A stretch of 55,868 nt of DNA from Ilumatobacter sp. (GTDB lineage Bacteria > Actinomycetota > Acidimicrobiia > Acidimicrobiales > Ilumatobacteraceae), in assembly GCA_007693335.1 (NCBI GenBank), contig REDU01000076.1, positions 1-55,868 of the forward strand. The letters run 5' to 3'. This document shows positions 34,465-42,437 of this stretch, piece by piece. A model generated the notes under the pieces. It was not told the DNA's origin and ran no database searches. It was given only the letters and a program-made list of their open reading frames with translations. The stretch's first letter is position 1, and every line of letters starts with the position of its first letter. A program made the position numbers and the translations under genes.

Positions 34465-34988
34465 GAGTTTGACGATATTTCCCGATCGGGTGGGGCCGCG
34501 GCCAACAGCGCGGCGAGCGCCTCGGTGGCGGCCTCCAACTCGGCGGGGTCGAGCGTCGCGAAGAACTGCTGCTCGAGCCGGTTCTGGCGCTCGTACGCCT
34601 CGACCACACCCCGTTCGCCACGAGCGGTGAGCCGGACGGTCACGAGGCGCCGGTCGTCGGACTCACGTGACCGCTCCACCAGGCCGTCGCGCTCGAGGGT
34701 GTTCAACACGCTCGACACGGCTGCCCGCGACAGCCCTGACAGGCGGGCGATGTCGCGCGGTTCGAGCACCTCGCTCACCCAGACGCAGAACATCACGCGG
34801 AACCCGGCCATGCTCCAGCCCGCCGGGCGGTGCACGCTCGATTCGAGGTGATGGGTCAGCCGGGTGGCCGTACGGATCAGGTCGAAGCTCGCCCGGAGCG
34901 CGGCGAGGTCGGCCGCCGGGAGATCGGCTCGCACCCGGTCGATCGCCGCCCGCTCGAAGCTGGCGGCATCGTGTGCTGGCGCGGTCAC
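34461..34988 (-). CDS. MarR family transcriptional regulator
   Basis: A 175-residue MarR-type regulator. The winged helix covers about residues 70-125: EPRDIARLSGLSRAAVSSVL, then LERDGLVERSRESDDRRLV with the wing DDRR. Start 34988. It is directly upstream of the diiron-reductase-GH3 genes on the same strand, 33 bases away, and its 3' end overlaps their -35 box. MarR proteins respond to phenolic and other small aromatic compounds, so the operon may be induced by its own substrate. Confidence 0.92.
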   Translation of the reverse strand: MTAPAHDAASFERAAIDRVRADLPAADLAALRASFDLIRTATRLTHHLESSVHRPAGWSMAGFRVMFCVWVSEVLEPRDIARLSGLSRAAVSSVLNTLERDGLVERSRESDDRRLVTVRLTARGERGVVEAYERQNRLEQQFFATLDPAELEAATEALAALLAAAPPDREISSNS

Positions 34989-35036
34989 CGCGCCATCGTA
35001 GGAGCGCGCCGCACGTGCCGGCGGTGAAGCCGGCGA

Positions 35037-37154
35037 TCAGTTGGAGAACTGGTGCAGGTGGCCGCCGTCGTCGGCGAGTCGCTCGAGCAGCGGTGAGAGC
35101 TCCCAGTGGCGACCACCGAGCGACTCGCCGTAGGAACGGATCGCGGCGACGATCTCGGCCAGACCGACCGAGTCGGCCCAGTACATCGGCCCGCCGCGGT
35201 AGAGGGGCCAGCCGTAGCCGTTCACCCAGATGACGTCGATGTCGCTGCCGCGGATGGCGATGCCCTCGTCGAGGATCTTCGCCCCCTCGTTCACCATCGG
35301 GTAGAGACAGCGTTCGAGCACCTCCTGGTCGGACACCTCGCGTTGCTCGACGCCCTTGCCGGTGGCGAACTCCACGATCATCCGCTCGACCTCGGGATCG
35401 GGGGTGGCCGCCCGGGTCTCGGGGTCGTAGGTGTAGTAGCCCCGGCCGTTCTTCTGGCCGCGGCGGCCGCTCTCGCAGAGCACCTCGCGCACGGTGGAGC
35501 CCGACGAGGTCGACTCCTTCCAGCCCACGTCGAGACCGGCCAGATCACTCATCGCGAACGGGCCCATCGGGAACCCGAAGTCGAACAGCACCCGGTCGAC
35601 CTGGGCCGGGGTGGCGCCCTCGAGCAGCATGCGCTCGGCCTCGGCGCCGCGCATGAACAGCATGCGGTTGCCGACGAAGCCGTTGCAGACACCCACGAGC
35701 GCCGCCACCTTGCCGATCCGCTTCGCCACGGCCATGGCGGTGGCGACCGTGGTGTCGGACGACTTCTCGCCCCGTACCACCTCGAGCAGCTTCATCACGT
35801 TGGCGGGGGAGAAGAAGTGCATGCCGATCACGCTCTCGGGCCGGGAGGTGACCGCGGCGATGGCGTTCACGTCGAGCGCGGAGGTGTTGGTGGCGAGCAG
35901 CGCATCGGCCGCGCAGATCGAGTCGAGCTCGCGGAAGATCGTCTGCTTGAGCTCCATGTCCTCGAACACCGCCTCGATCACGATGTCGCAGGTGGCGAAA
36001 TCGCCCTTGTCGGTGGAGCCGGTGATGAGCGCCATCCGCTGCTCGACGGCCTCGGCCGGGATCGAGCCCCGTGACGCCGAGCGCTCGTAGTTCTTGCGGA
36101 TGACACCGAGACCGCGGTCGAGCGACGCCTGATCGCGTTCGACGATCGTGACCGGGATCCCCACGTTCGCGAAGTTCATGGCGATGCCGCCGCCCATCGT
36201 GCCGGCACCGAGGATCCCGCACGTCGCGATGTCGAGCAGTGGGGTGTCGCGCGGGATGTCGGGGATCTTGTTCGCGGCCCGCTCGGCGAAGAAGGCGTAG
36301 CGCTGGGCCGCCGACTGCGGGCCGGTCACGAGCTCGGTGAAGAGCTCGCGCTCGACCTCCATGCCCTCGTCGAAGGGCAGGTTGGCGGCGGCCTCGATGC
36401 AGCGCACGTTGTACTCGGGCGCCAGGAACCCCCGGGTCTTGCGGGCGATCGACGCCCGGAAGTCGGCGAACAGCTGCTCGTCGCCGCGGGCCTCGAGCAC
36501 CTTGTCGTCGCGGTCACGTACCCGGGTGAGCGGCAGCCCCTCCGCCACCGCCCGCTCGGCGAACTCGACGGCCGCACGTCGCAGCGCCCCGAGCTCACCG
36601 CCGTGATCGCCGTCGTCGCCGGCGTCGACCACGGTGTCGATCAGACCGCACTCGGCGGCCTCCGCCGCGTCGATGTGGCGTCCCGACGTCATCATCTCCA
36701 ACGCCTTCGGCACCCCGGTGAGGCGGGGCAGCCGCTGGGTTCCCCCGGCGCCGGGGAGCAGGCCGAGGTTCACCTCGGGCAGACCGAACCGGGCCGATGC
36801 CAGTGCCACCCGGTAGTGGGCGCAGAGTGCGACCTCGAGACCGCCCCCCAACGCCGTGCCGTGGATGGCGGCGATCACGGGCACCGGGGCGTTCTCCATC
36901 GCGGCCTGGATCTCGTGCAGTCCCGGACCCTGCGGCGCACCGCCGAACTCGCTGATGTCGGCCCCGGCGATGAACGTGCGGCCGTCGCAGATGACGACCA
37001 CGGCGCTGGCGCCGTCGGCCACCGCTCGGGCGAGCCCGTGGGCCAGACCCTGGCGGACGTGCCAGCTCAGGGCGTTCACCGGGGGGTTGTCGATCACGAT
37101 GAGGGCCACGGCCCCCTCGGTCTCGAAGCGGACGGACTCGGTCAGCGACACCAT
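35037..37154 (-). CDS. fadJ: multifunctional fatty acid oxidation enzyme (enoyl-CoA hydratase/3-hydroxyacyl-CoA dehydrogenase)
   Basis: A 705-residue beta-oxidation enzyme. The N-terminal crotonase domain has GRTFIAGADISEFGG, HGTALGGGLEVALCAHYRVA and PEVNLGLLPGAGGTQRLPR, so both catalytic Glu residues are present. The dehydrogenase domain begins CGILGAGTMGGGIAMNFA (about residue 310) and contains ATNTSALDVNAIA and GMHFFSPANVMKLLEVV with the catalytic His. No thiolase gene is adjacent, unlike classic fadBA. ATG 37154 is preferred; a TTG at 37166 is possible. Handles hydration and oxidation of 2-enoyl-CoA. Confidence 0.93.
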   Translation of the reverse strand: MVSLTESVRFETEGAVALIVIDNPPVNALSWHVRQGLAHGLARAVADGASAVVVICDGRTFIAGADISEFGGAPQGPGLHEIQAAMENAPVPVIAAIHGTALGGGLEVALCAHYRVALASARFGLPEVNLGLLPGAGGTQRLPRLTGVPKALEMMTSGRHIDAAEAAECGLIDTVVDAGDDGDHGGELGALRRAAVEFAERAVAEGLPLTRVRDRDDKVLEARGDEQLFADFRASIARKTRGFLAPEYNVRCIEAAANLPFDEGMEVERELFTELVTGPQSAAQRYAFFAERAANKIPDIPRDTPLLDIATCGILGAGTMGGGIAMNFANVGIPVTIVERDQASLDRGLGVIRKNYERSASRGSIPAEAVEQRMALITGSTDKGDFATCDIVIEAVFEDMELKQTIFRELDSICAADALLATNTSALDVNAIAAVTSRPESVIGMHFFSPANVMKLLEVVRGEKSSDTTVATAMAVAKRIGKVAALVGVCNGFVGNRMLFMRGAEAERMLLEGATPAQVDRVLFDFGFPMGPFAMSDLAGLDVGWKESTSSGSTVREVLCESGRRGQKNGRGYYTYDPETRAATPDPEVERMIVEFATGKGVEQREVSDQEVLERCLYPMVNEGAKILDEGIAIRGSDIDVIWVNGYGWPLYRGGPMYWADSVGLAEIVAAIRSYGESLGGRHWELSPLLERLADDGGHLHQFSN

Positions 37155-37240
37155 CTCGACAGTCAAGCAGCCCGGTCGTGCCCGGGATCGGGTCGATCGG
37201 CCCTGGGCGAGCGGTGGTCCGAGCTGGCAAGGTGAGAGGC

Positions 37241-38158
37241 GTGAGCAGCGTCACCCGAGAGTTCGATCTCCAACACGTGCTCGTGCACGGCCACTCGGTG
37301 GCGTACCGGCGTGCCGGATCCGGCGAGGTGGTCGTGCTGGTGCACGGCCTGGCGGGCAACTCGCGCACCTGGAAAGACATCATGCCGGCGCTGTCGCGTA
37401 CCCACGATGTGGTCGCCCCCGACCTCCTGGGTCACGGCGACTCGGCGAAGCCGATGGGCGACTACTCGTTGGGCGCCCACGCCAGCGGGTTGCGCGACCT
37501 GCTGTTGACGCTCGGGGTGTCGAGCGCCACGATCGTGGGTCACTCGTTCGGTGGCGGCGTGGCGATGCAGTTGGCCTACCAGCACCCCGAGATGTGCGAC
37601 CGCCTGGTGCTCGTGGGCAGCGGTGGCCTGGGGCGCGAGGTCAGCTGGCTGCTCCGGCTCGTGACGCTGCCGCTGGCGGAGTACACCATGCCGTTCATCT
37701 TCCCCCGCTGGTTCGCCGACCGCGGCACCGATGCCAGCCGGTTCCTGCACGGCCGGGGGCTCCGAGCACCACGGCTGGGCGAGATGTGGCGCGCCTACAG
37801 CTCCCTGGCCGGCGCCGAGAACCGGGCGGCGTTCGTCCGTACCATCCGCACGGTGATCGACCCGGGTGGTCAGACCGTGTGCGCCCTCGACCGGCTGTAC
37901 CTGGCGGCCCACGTCCCGACGCTGATCGTGTGGGGCGAGATCGATCCGATCATCCCGGTCTCCCATGGCCGGGCCGCCCACGAGGAGATCGCCGGGAGCC
38001 GTCTCGAACTGCTCGAAGGTGTCGGCCACTTCCCCCACACCGAGGCGCCCGAGCAGTTCCTCGAGGTGCTGGTCGACTTCCTCGCCACGACCGAGCCCGC
38101 GGCCACCAGCGGTCCGTCGCTGCAGGACGTGCTGCGCGACGAGCGTCGTTCGGCCTGA
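37241..38158 (+). CDS. alpha/beta hydrolase
   Basis: A 305-residue alpha/beta hydrolase of the epoxide hydrolase/lipase type. VVVLVHGLAGNSRTWKDIMP carries the HG oxyanion motif, IVGHSFGGGVAMQLAYQHPE is the nucleophile elbow (Ser), and the acid and base lie in VWGEIDPIIP and LEGVGHFPHTEAPEQF. A lid insert follows the fourth strand (about residues 140-200). Start GTG 37241, preceded by AAGGTGAGAGG. Divergent from the fadJ-like gene across 86 bases and likely related to lipid or ester turnover. Substrate not predictable. Confidence 0.9.
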   Translation: MSSVTREFDLQHVLVHGHSVAYRRAGSGEVVVLVHGLAGNSRTWKDIMPALSRTHDVVAPDLLGHGDSAKPMGDYSLGAHASGLRDLLLTLGVSSATIVGHSFGGGVAMQLAYQHPEMCDRLVLVGSGGLGREVSWLLRLVTLPLAEYTMPFIFPRWFADRGTDASRFLHGRGLRAPRLGEMWRAYSSLAGAENRAAFVRTIRTVIDPGGQTVCALDRLYLAAHVPTLIVWGEIDPIIPVSHGRAAHEEIAGSRLELLEGVGHFPHTEAPEQFLEVLVDFLATTEPAATSGPSLQDVLRDERRSA

Positions 38159-38191
38159 GCCGTCGCTCGCAGACATCGGGCGAGCTCGATG

Positions 38192-39175
38192 TCAGGGGCG
38201 CGCCGCGAGCAGTAGGGCCACGTCGCCAGGTGGGTCGGTCCACACCTGCCTGACCTGGAACCCGGCGTGGTCGATCTCGGTGGAGATCGTCGAGATGCGG
38301 AACTTGGTGGAGATCTCGACGTGGATCTCCTCGCCGTCGAGCACCTCCACCTCGAGCTCGGCGTCGCGTACGTGCACGAGATGGTCACCGTTGGCCCGGA
38401 GTCGCAGATCCATGCGTTCGTGCAGCGGGTCCCACATCGCGACGTGGTCGAACGACTCGACGTCGAAGTCTGCGTGCAGCTCGCGGTTGAGCACGTGCAG
38501 CACGTTGCGGATGAACTCCGCGGTGATGCCCTGCGGATCGTGGTAGGCGTCGACCAGGCGGTCGACCGGCTTGACCAGATCGACGCCCAGCAGCAGCCAG
38601 GCCCCCGATCCGAGCTGGTCGAACAGCACCGACAGGAACGCCTGACGCTCCTCGTGGTCGAGGTTGCCGATGGTCGAGCCGAGGAACGCCACCATCGGCA
38701 CCCCGTCGCTGGGGAGGTGGGTGAGGTGCTGGTGGAAGTCGCCCACGACCCCGTGCACCAGGAGGCCCGGGTAGTCGCGTGCCAGCGTCGTGGCCGCCTC
38801 GCGCAGGGTGGCCTCGCTGACGTCGAAGGGTATGAACCGGCGCAGTTGCCCCGTGGAGGTGAAGGCGCGGAGCAGGGTGTGGGTCTTGTCGGAGGTGCCG
38901 GAGCCGAGCTCGATGATCGTGTCGGCATCCGTGAGTTCGGCGATGGTCGCGGCCTGCTGCTGGAGGATCGAGCGCTCGGCCTCGGTGGCGTAGTACTCGG
39001 GCAGACGGGTGATGAGGTCGAACAGCTCGCTCCCGCGTTCGTCGTAGAGCCACTGCGGGGGGATCCGGAGGGGTCGGTTGCCGAGGCCTCGGCGGACATC
39101 GGCGATGAGCGACCGCCGGGCCCAGTCGGTCTCGAGGTGCACGTCGACGGTGGGCGCGGTGGTGACGGGACTCAT
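38192..39175 (-). CDS. egtD: L-histidine N-alpha-methyltransferase
   Basis: A 327-residue SAM-dependent enzyme that trimethylates histidine to hercynine, the first step of ergothioneine synthesis. It begins with the family N-terminal helix region (PPQWLYDERGSELFDLITRL PEYY split by the Tyr pair), followed by IIELGSGTSDKT for SAM and FLGSTIGNLDHEERQAFL. The C-terminal ISTKFRI segment binds the substrate. Length agrees with mycobacterial EgtD (~320). Its start overlaps the egtB stop by 4 bases (ATGA), so the two are translated together. Confidence 0.94.
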   Translation of the reverse strand: MSPVTTAPTVDVHLETDWARRSLIADVRRGLGNRPLRIPPQWLYDERGSELFDLITRLPEYYATEAERSILQQQAATIAELTDADTIIELGSGTSDKTHTLLRAFTSTGQLRRFIPFDVSEATLREAATTLARDYPGLLVHGVVGDFHQHLTHLPSDGVPMVAFLGSTIGNLDHEERQAFLSVLFDQLGSGAWLLLGVDLVKPVDRLVDAYHDPQGITAEFIRNVLHVLNRELHADFDVESFDHVAMWDPLHERMDLRLRANGDHLVHVRDAELEVEVLDGEEIHVEISTKFRISTISTEIDHAGFQVRQVWTDPPGDVALLLAARP

Positions 39176-40449
39176 GGGGTGTGCTCCGTGGCGGCCAGGC
39201 GCAGACCGGTCATCGGCCAGCGGGCGGCGGGTGGGAAGAAGTTGCGGTACGTGGATCGGGTGTGGTCGGGCGGTGTGAGCGCCGATCCGCCGCGCAGCAC
39301 CATCTGGCCCGACATGAACTTGCCGTTGTACTCGCCCACTGCACCCGGAGCCGGGACGAAGCCGGGGTACGGCAGATAGGCGCTCGCGGTCCACTGCCAG
39401 CACTCGCCGGTGAGCTGCGACAGGCCGGACCGTCGGCCGGGAGCGGGCTCCGGGTGGAGCGTGCCGATGTCGAAGTCGCGACCAGGGGAGGTCGTGATGC
39501 TCCGGGCGGCGTGCTCCCATTCGAACTCGGTGGGGAGGCGGGCACCTGCCCACCGGGCGTAGGCGTCGGCCTCGTAGTAGCTGAGGTGGCAGACGGGCTC
39601 GTGGGCTCGCAGGGGCCGGGTCCCCGCGAGCGTGTGCACGAGCCATTCCTGCTCCCCGTCGAGCGCGCGCTGCCAGTACAGCGGAGCGGTCCAGCCCTCG
39701 GTCTGCACGGTGTGCCAGCCATCGGAGAGCCACAGCTCGGGACGTCGGTACCCGCCGTCGTCGATGAACGCCAGCCAGTCGCCGGCGGTCACGAGGCGAT
39801 CGGCCAGCGCGAACGGTTCGAGGTGCACCCGGTGTCGCGGGTGCTCGTTGTCGAACGCGAAGCCCGACCCGGTGCTGCCGATCTCGATCAGCCCACCCGG
39901 CACGTCGATCCATCGCACCGGCGTGACGCCGGGATCGCCGGGGTGATCGCCGGGATCGCTCGTCCCGGACAGGTACGCCGGTCGCAAGGGGTTCCGGGAG
40001 AGCACGTGCTTGATGTCCATGAGCAGCAGTTCCTGGTGTTGCTGCTCGTGGTGCACCCCGACGGTCACGAGGTGTTCGAGACCCGGTGGTGGCGAATCGG
40101 CGTCGAGCAGGGTGAGCACGCGCCGGTCGATCTCGCTGCGGTAGGTGGCGACCTCGTCGATGCCCGGTCGGGTGATCACGCCCCGTTCCGGCCGCGGGTA
40201 TCGCTCACCGACCGTCTCGTAGTAGCTGTTGAAGAGCACCCGGTACGCCGGATCGACCGGCGAGAACCCGGGTTCGAAGCACTCGAGCACGAACGTCTCG
40301 AAGAACCAGGTGGTGTGCGCCCGATGCCATTTGGTGGGGCTGACGTCGGGCATCGACTGCGCCGTCTGGTCCTCCGCCGTCAGTGGTGCCGCCAGCTGCT
40401 CCGTCAGTTGTCGCGTCGCACAGTACGCGTGGGCGACACCCGATTCCAT
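39172..40449 (-). CDS. egtB: ergothioneine synthase sulfoxide-forming iron enzyme
   Basis: A 425-residue EgtB that couples hercynine to a cysteinyl donor using non-haem iron and oxygen. The DinB-like domain has SPTKWHRAHTTWFFETFVLE and VGVHHEQQHQELLLMDIKH with the HX3HXE iron ligands; the C-terminal formylglycine-generating-type domain has HLSYYEADAYARWAGARLPT, GECWQWTASAYLPYPGF, and MVLRGGSALTPPDHTRSTYR. Start ATG 40449 (MESGVAHAYC). egtA, egtC and egtE are not in the window, so gamma-glutamylcysteine ligase and lyase steps must be elsewhere or the donor is cysteine. Confidence 0.94.
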   Translation of the reverse strand: MESGVAHAYCATRQLTEQLAAPLTAEDQTAQSMPDVSPTKWHRAHTTWFFETFVLECFEPGFSPVDPAYRVLFNSYYETVGERYPRPERGVITRPGIDEVATYRSEIDRRVLTLLDADSPPPGLEHLVTVGVHHEQQHQELLLMDIKHVLSRNPLRPAYLSGTSDPGDHPGDPGVTPVRWIDVPGGLIEIGSTGSGFAFDNEHPRHRVHLEPFALADRLVTAGDWLAFIDDGGYRRPELWLSDGWHTVQTEGWTAPLYWQRALDGEQEWLVHTLAGTRPLRAHEPVCHLSYYEADAYARWAGARLPTEFEWEHAARSITTSPGRDFDIGTLHPEPAPGRRSGLSQLTGECWQWTASAYLPYPGFVPAPGAVGEYNGKFMSGQMVLRGGSALTPPDHTRSTYRNFFPPAARWPMTGLRLAATEHTP

Positions 40450-40510
40450 GGGCCGGAGCTTTCCCCGATGTCGCGGCACTCAATCCTGGTGTCCGGCGAT
40501 TTCTCGGGGG

Positions 40511-41398
40511 TCATTTGCCCGGGAGCACCCGTTCGAGCCAGCTGAGGAGGTCGGCGGTGATCTCGTCGCGGTTGGTCTCGTTGAAGACCTCGTGGCGGGC
40601 CTCCGGGTAGAGGTGTACCGAGACCTCGGTGATGCCCGCCTCGCGGTAGCGGTCGGCCACCAACGTGATCAGCTGCCCGCCACCGGCGAGGGGGTCGCCG
40701 TCGCCCGAGAGCAGCAGGATCGGGAGATCCGAACGGATCCCCCGCAGCCGGTCGGGGTCGGCCACACCGTCCATGCCCTCGATCATGCTGGCGGCACCCG
40801 CGGCGTCGAGCCCGAATCCGCACATCGGGTCGGCCACGTACGCGTCGACCTCGTCGGGGTCGCGGCTGAGCCAGTCGTACTCGGTGCGTGCCGGCTCGAA
40901 GGGGGCGTTGAACGCGCTGAGGTCGACCTCCTGGGTCGGGTCGATGCCGGCGGCCACGATGTCGACGGCCGTGCTGCCCGACAGCACCGCAGCGTCGAGT
41001 CGGTCGCTGTGGTCGAGCAGGTACCGCTGCAGGGCGAACGAACCCATGCTGTGTCCGATGATCACCAGGGGGAGGTCGGGGTGCTCGCTGCGTGCGTGCG
41101 TGCTCACGACCCCCAGGTCGGCCACGAGCCCACCCCATCCACCCGCACCGAGGTTCCCGTGGAGCTCGGGGGAGCCGGCCGTGCGGCCGTGGCCGCGGTG
41201 GTCGTGGGTGTAGACGACGGCACCGGCACCGACCAGTGCCTCGGCCAACCGTGCGTACCGCGCCATGTGCTCGCCCATGCCGTGAGCGATCTGGGCGATG
41301 AACCTCGGATCGGTGCTCCCGCTCCACCGGGTGGAGGCGAGCTCGGTGCCGTCGGGTGCGGTGAGCGTGAACGTCGACTCGTGCATGCCCTGCATCAT
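40511..41398 (-). CDS. monoacylglycerol lipase-like alpha/beta hydrolase
   Basis: A 295-residue serine hydrolase of the monoglyceride lipase group. IAQIAHGMGEHMARYARLAE has the HGMGEH motif, and VVIYTHDHRGHGRT-like VVYTHDHRGHGRTAG follows; IIGHSMGSFALQRYLLDH is the nucleophile elbow (GHSMG). The acid and base are in LSGDGDPLAGGG and YPEARHEVFNETNR. Start is ambiguous among ATGs at 41398, 41395 and 41386; the GGGG about 8 bases before 41398 favours the first. Acts on monoglycerides or similar esters; nearby GlpD would accept the glycerol branch. Confidence 0.92.
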   Translation of the reverse strand: MMQGMHESTFTLTAPDGTELASTRWSGSTDPRFIAQIAHGMGEHMARYARLAEALVGAGAVVYTHDHRGHGRTAGSPELHGNLGAGGWGGLVADLGVVSTHARSEHPDLPLVIIGHSMGSFALQRYLLDHSDRLDAAVLSGSTAVDIVAAGIDPTQEVDLSAFNAPFEPARTEYDWLSRDPDEVDAYVADPMCGFGLDAAGAASMIEGMDGVADPDRLRGIRSDLPILLLSGDGDPLAGGGQLITLVADRYREAGITEVSVHLYPEARHEVFNETNRDEITADLLSWLERVLPGK

Positions 41399-41498
41399 CG
41401 CAGAACCCCGGGCATCATCGCCGACCCGTGGGCGCCATCGCCGGCCCGTGGTATCACCCGTTTCGAATGTGGTGCTGATGGGCCCGTTTCTGCGAGAG

Positions 41499-41504
41499 TA
41501 CTGT
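41499..41504 (+). promoter_or_regulatory. candidate -10 box of aqpZ
   Basis: TACTGT about 49 bases upstream of ATG 41553. The leader then carries AGAGGTGGG as ribosome binding site. Confidence 0.4.
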
Positions 41505-41552
41505 CGACCGAAACCGCATCGGGACCGGCATCAGATCAGAAGAGGTGGGCAC

Positions 41553-42284
41553 ATGTCCGACACGAAGACTCCGGCGCTGGCGTCGGCCACGAGTACACAG
41601 AAGTACGCAGCAGAGGCCATCGGCACGATGGTGCTGATGCTGGTGGGTCCGGGCACCGCGATCCTCGCCGCCGACGCGATGGGCACGCTGGGCGTGGCCC
41701 TCGCGTTCGGGTTCGTCCTGCTCGCGATGGCCTACACCATCGGCCACGTGTCGGGGTGCCACATCAACCCCGCCGTCACGCTCGGGTTCTGGATCTCGAA
41801 GAAGATCGACGGCGCGACGGCCATCGGCTACGTGATCGCCCAGGTCGTGGGCGCCGTGGTGGGCGGACTCGTGCTGTACATCGTGACCCAGGGGGGTGAC
41901 CTCGACAAGACCGGGGTGTTCGCGTCGAACGGTTGGGGCGACACCATCGGCTCGCCGTTCGGGTTGGGATCGGTGATCGTGGTCGAGATCGTCTTCACCG
42001 CCGTGCTCGTGTTCGTGGTGCTGGGTACGACCACCAAGGGGTTCCCGGCCGGCTTCGGTGGGCTGGCCGCCGGTCTCACGTTGGGCATGATCCACCTCGT
42101 CACGATCCCGGTCGACAACACGTCGGTGAACCCGGCCCGCAGCATCGGGGCGGCGCTGTTCGGTGGCACCGATCACCTGGCGCAGTTGTGGGCGTTCATC
42201 GTGTTCCCGCTGGTGGGCGGTGCGCTCGGCGTGGCCGTCCACCTGGCGCTGCACCCGGGTCGCGTCGACTCGGCCGCCGACTGA
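41553..42284 (+). CDS. aqpZ: aquaporin Z-like water channel
   Basis: A 243-residue membrane channel with six transmembrane helices and two NPA loops, GCHINPAVTLGFW and NTSVNPARSIGAA. The aromatic/Arg filter matches AqpZ rather than the glycerol facilitator: Phe in LAFG of helix 2, His in GMIHLVTIP, Thr and Arg of NTSVNPAR. It should therefore pass water rather than glycerol. AGAGGTGGGCAC precedes ATG 41553. It lies between a lipase-like gene and a metallophosphoesterase without tight coupling. Confidence 0.94.
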   Translation: MSDTKTPALASATSTQKYAAEAIGTMVLMLVGPGTAILAADAMGTLGVALAFGFVLLAMAYTIGHVSGCHINPAVTLGFWISKKIDGATAIGYVIAQVVGAVVGGLVLYIVTQGGDLDKTGVFASNGWGDTIGSPFGLGSVIVVEIVFTAVLVFVVLGTTTKGFPAGFGGLAAGLTLGMIHLVTIPVDNTSVNPARSIGAALFGGTDHLAQLWAFIVFPLVGGALGVAVHLALHPGRVDSAAD

Positions 42285-42385
42285 CCTCCTGCCGACCTCT
42301 GGCCGACCTCTGGCCGGCTGTTCGGCCTCCGGAAACCGTCCGGTCATCGTCTGCTCATCTGATCACGCAAGACTCTCGCCGGTGA

Positions 42386-42434
42386 GTGACGGTGGGGGTT
42401 CGTGACGGTGGGGGTTCGTGATGGTGAGGAGTTC
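42386..42434 (+). repeat. three tandem copies of a 16-17-bp start-region repeat
   Basis: GTGACGGTGGGGGTTC at 42386-42401 and again at 42402-42417, then the diverged GTGATGGTGAGGAGTTC at 42418-42434, directly before the gene start GTGATGG. Each copy ends in a purine-rich, Shine-Dalgarno-like stretch and begins with GTG. Just upstream, CTCTGGCCGAC-type short repeats occur at about 42290-42315. Confidence 0.85.
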
Positions 42435-42437
42435 GTG

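Noticed and set aside
41395-41455. Imperfect direct repeat around GCATCATCGCCGACCCGTGG
   Set aside because: Two partly matching copies in a short GC-rich intergenic stretch; too weak and unconserved to call a regulatory element.
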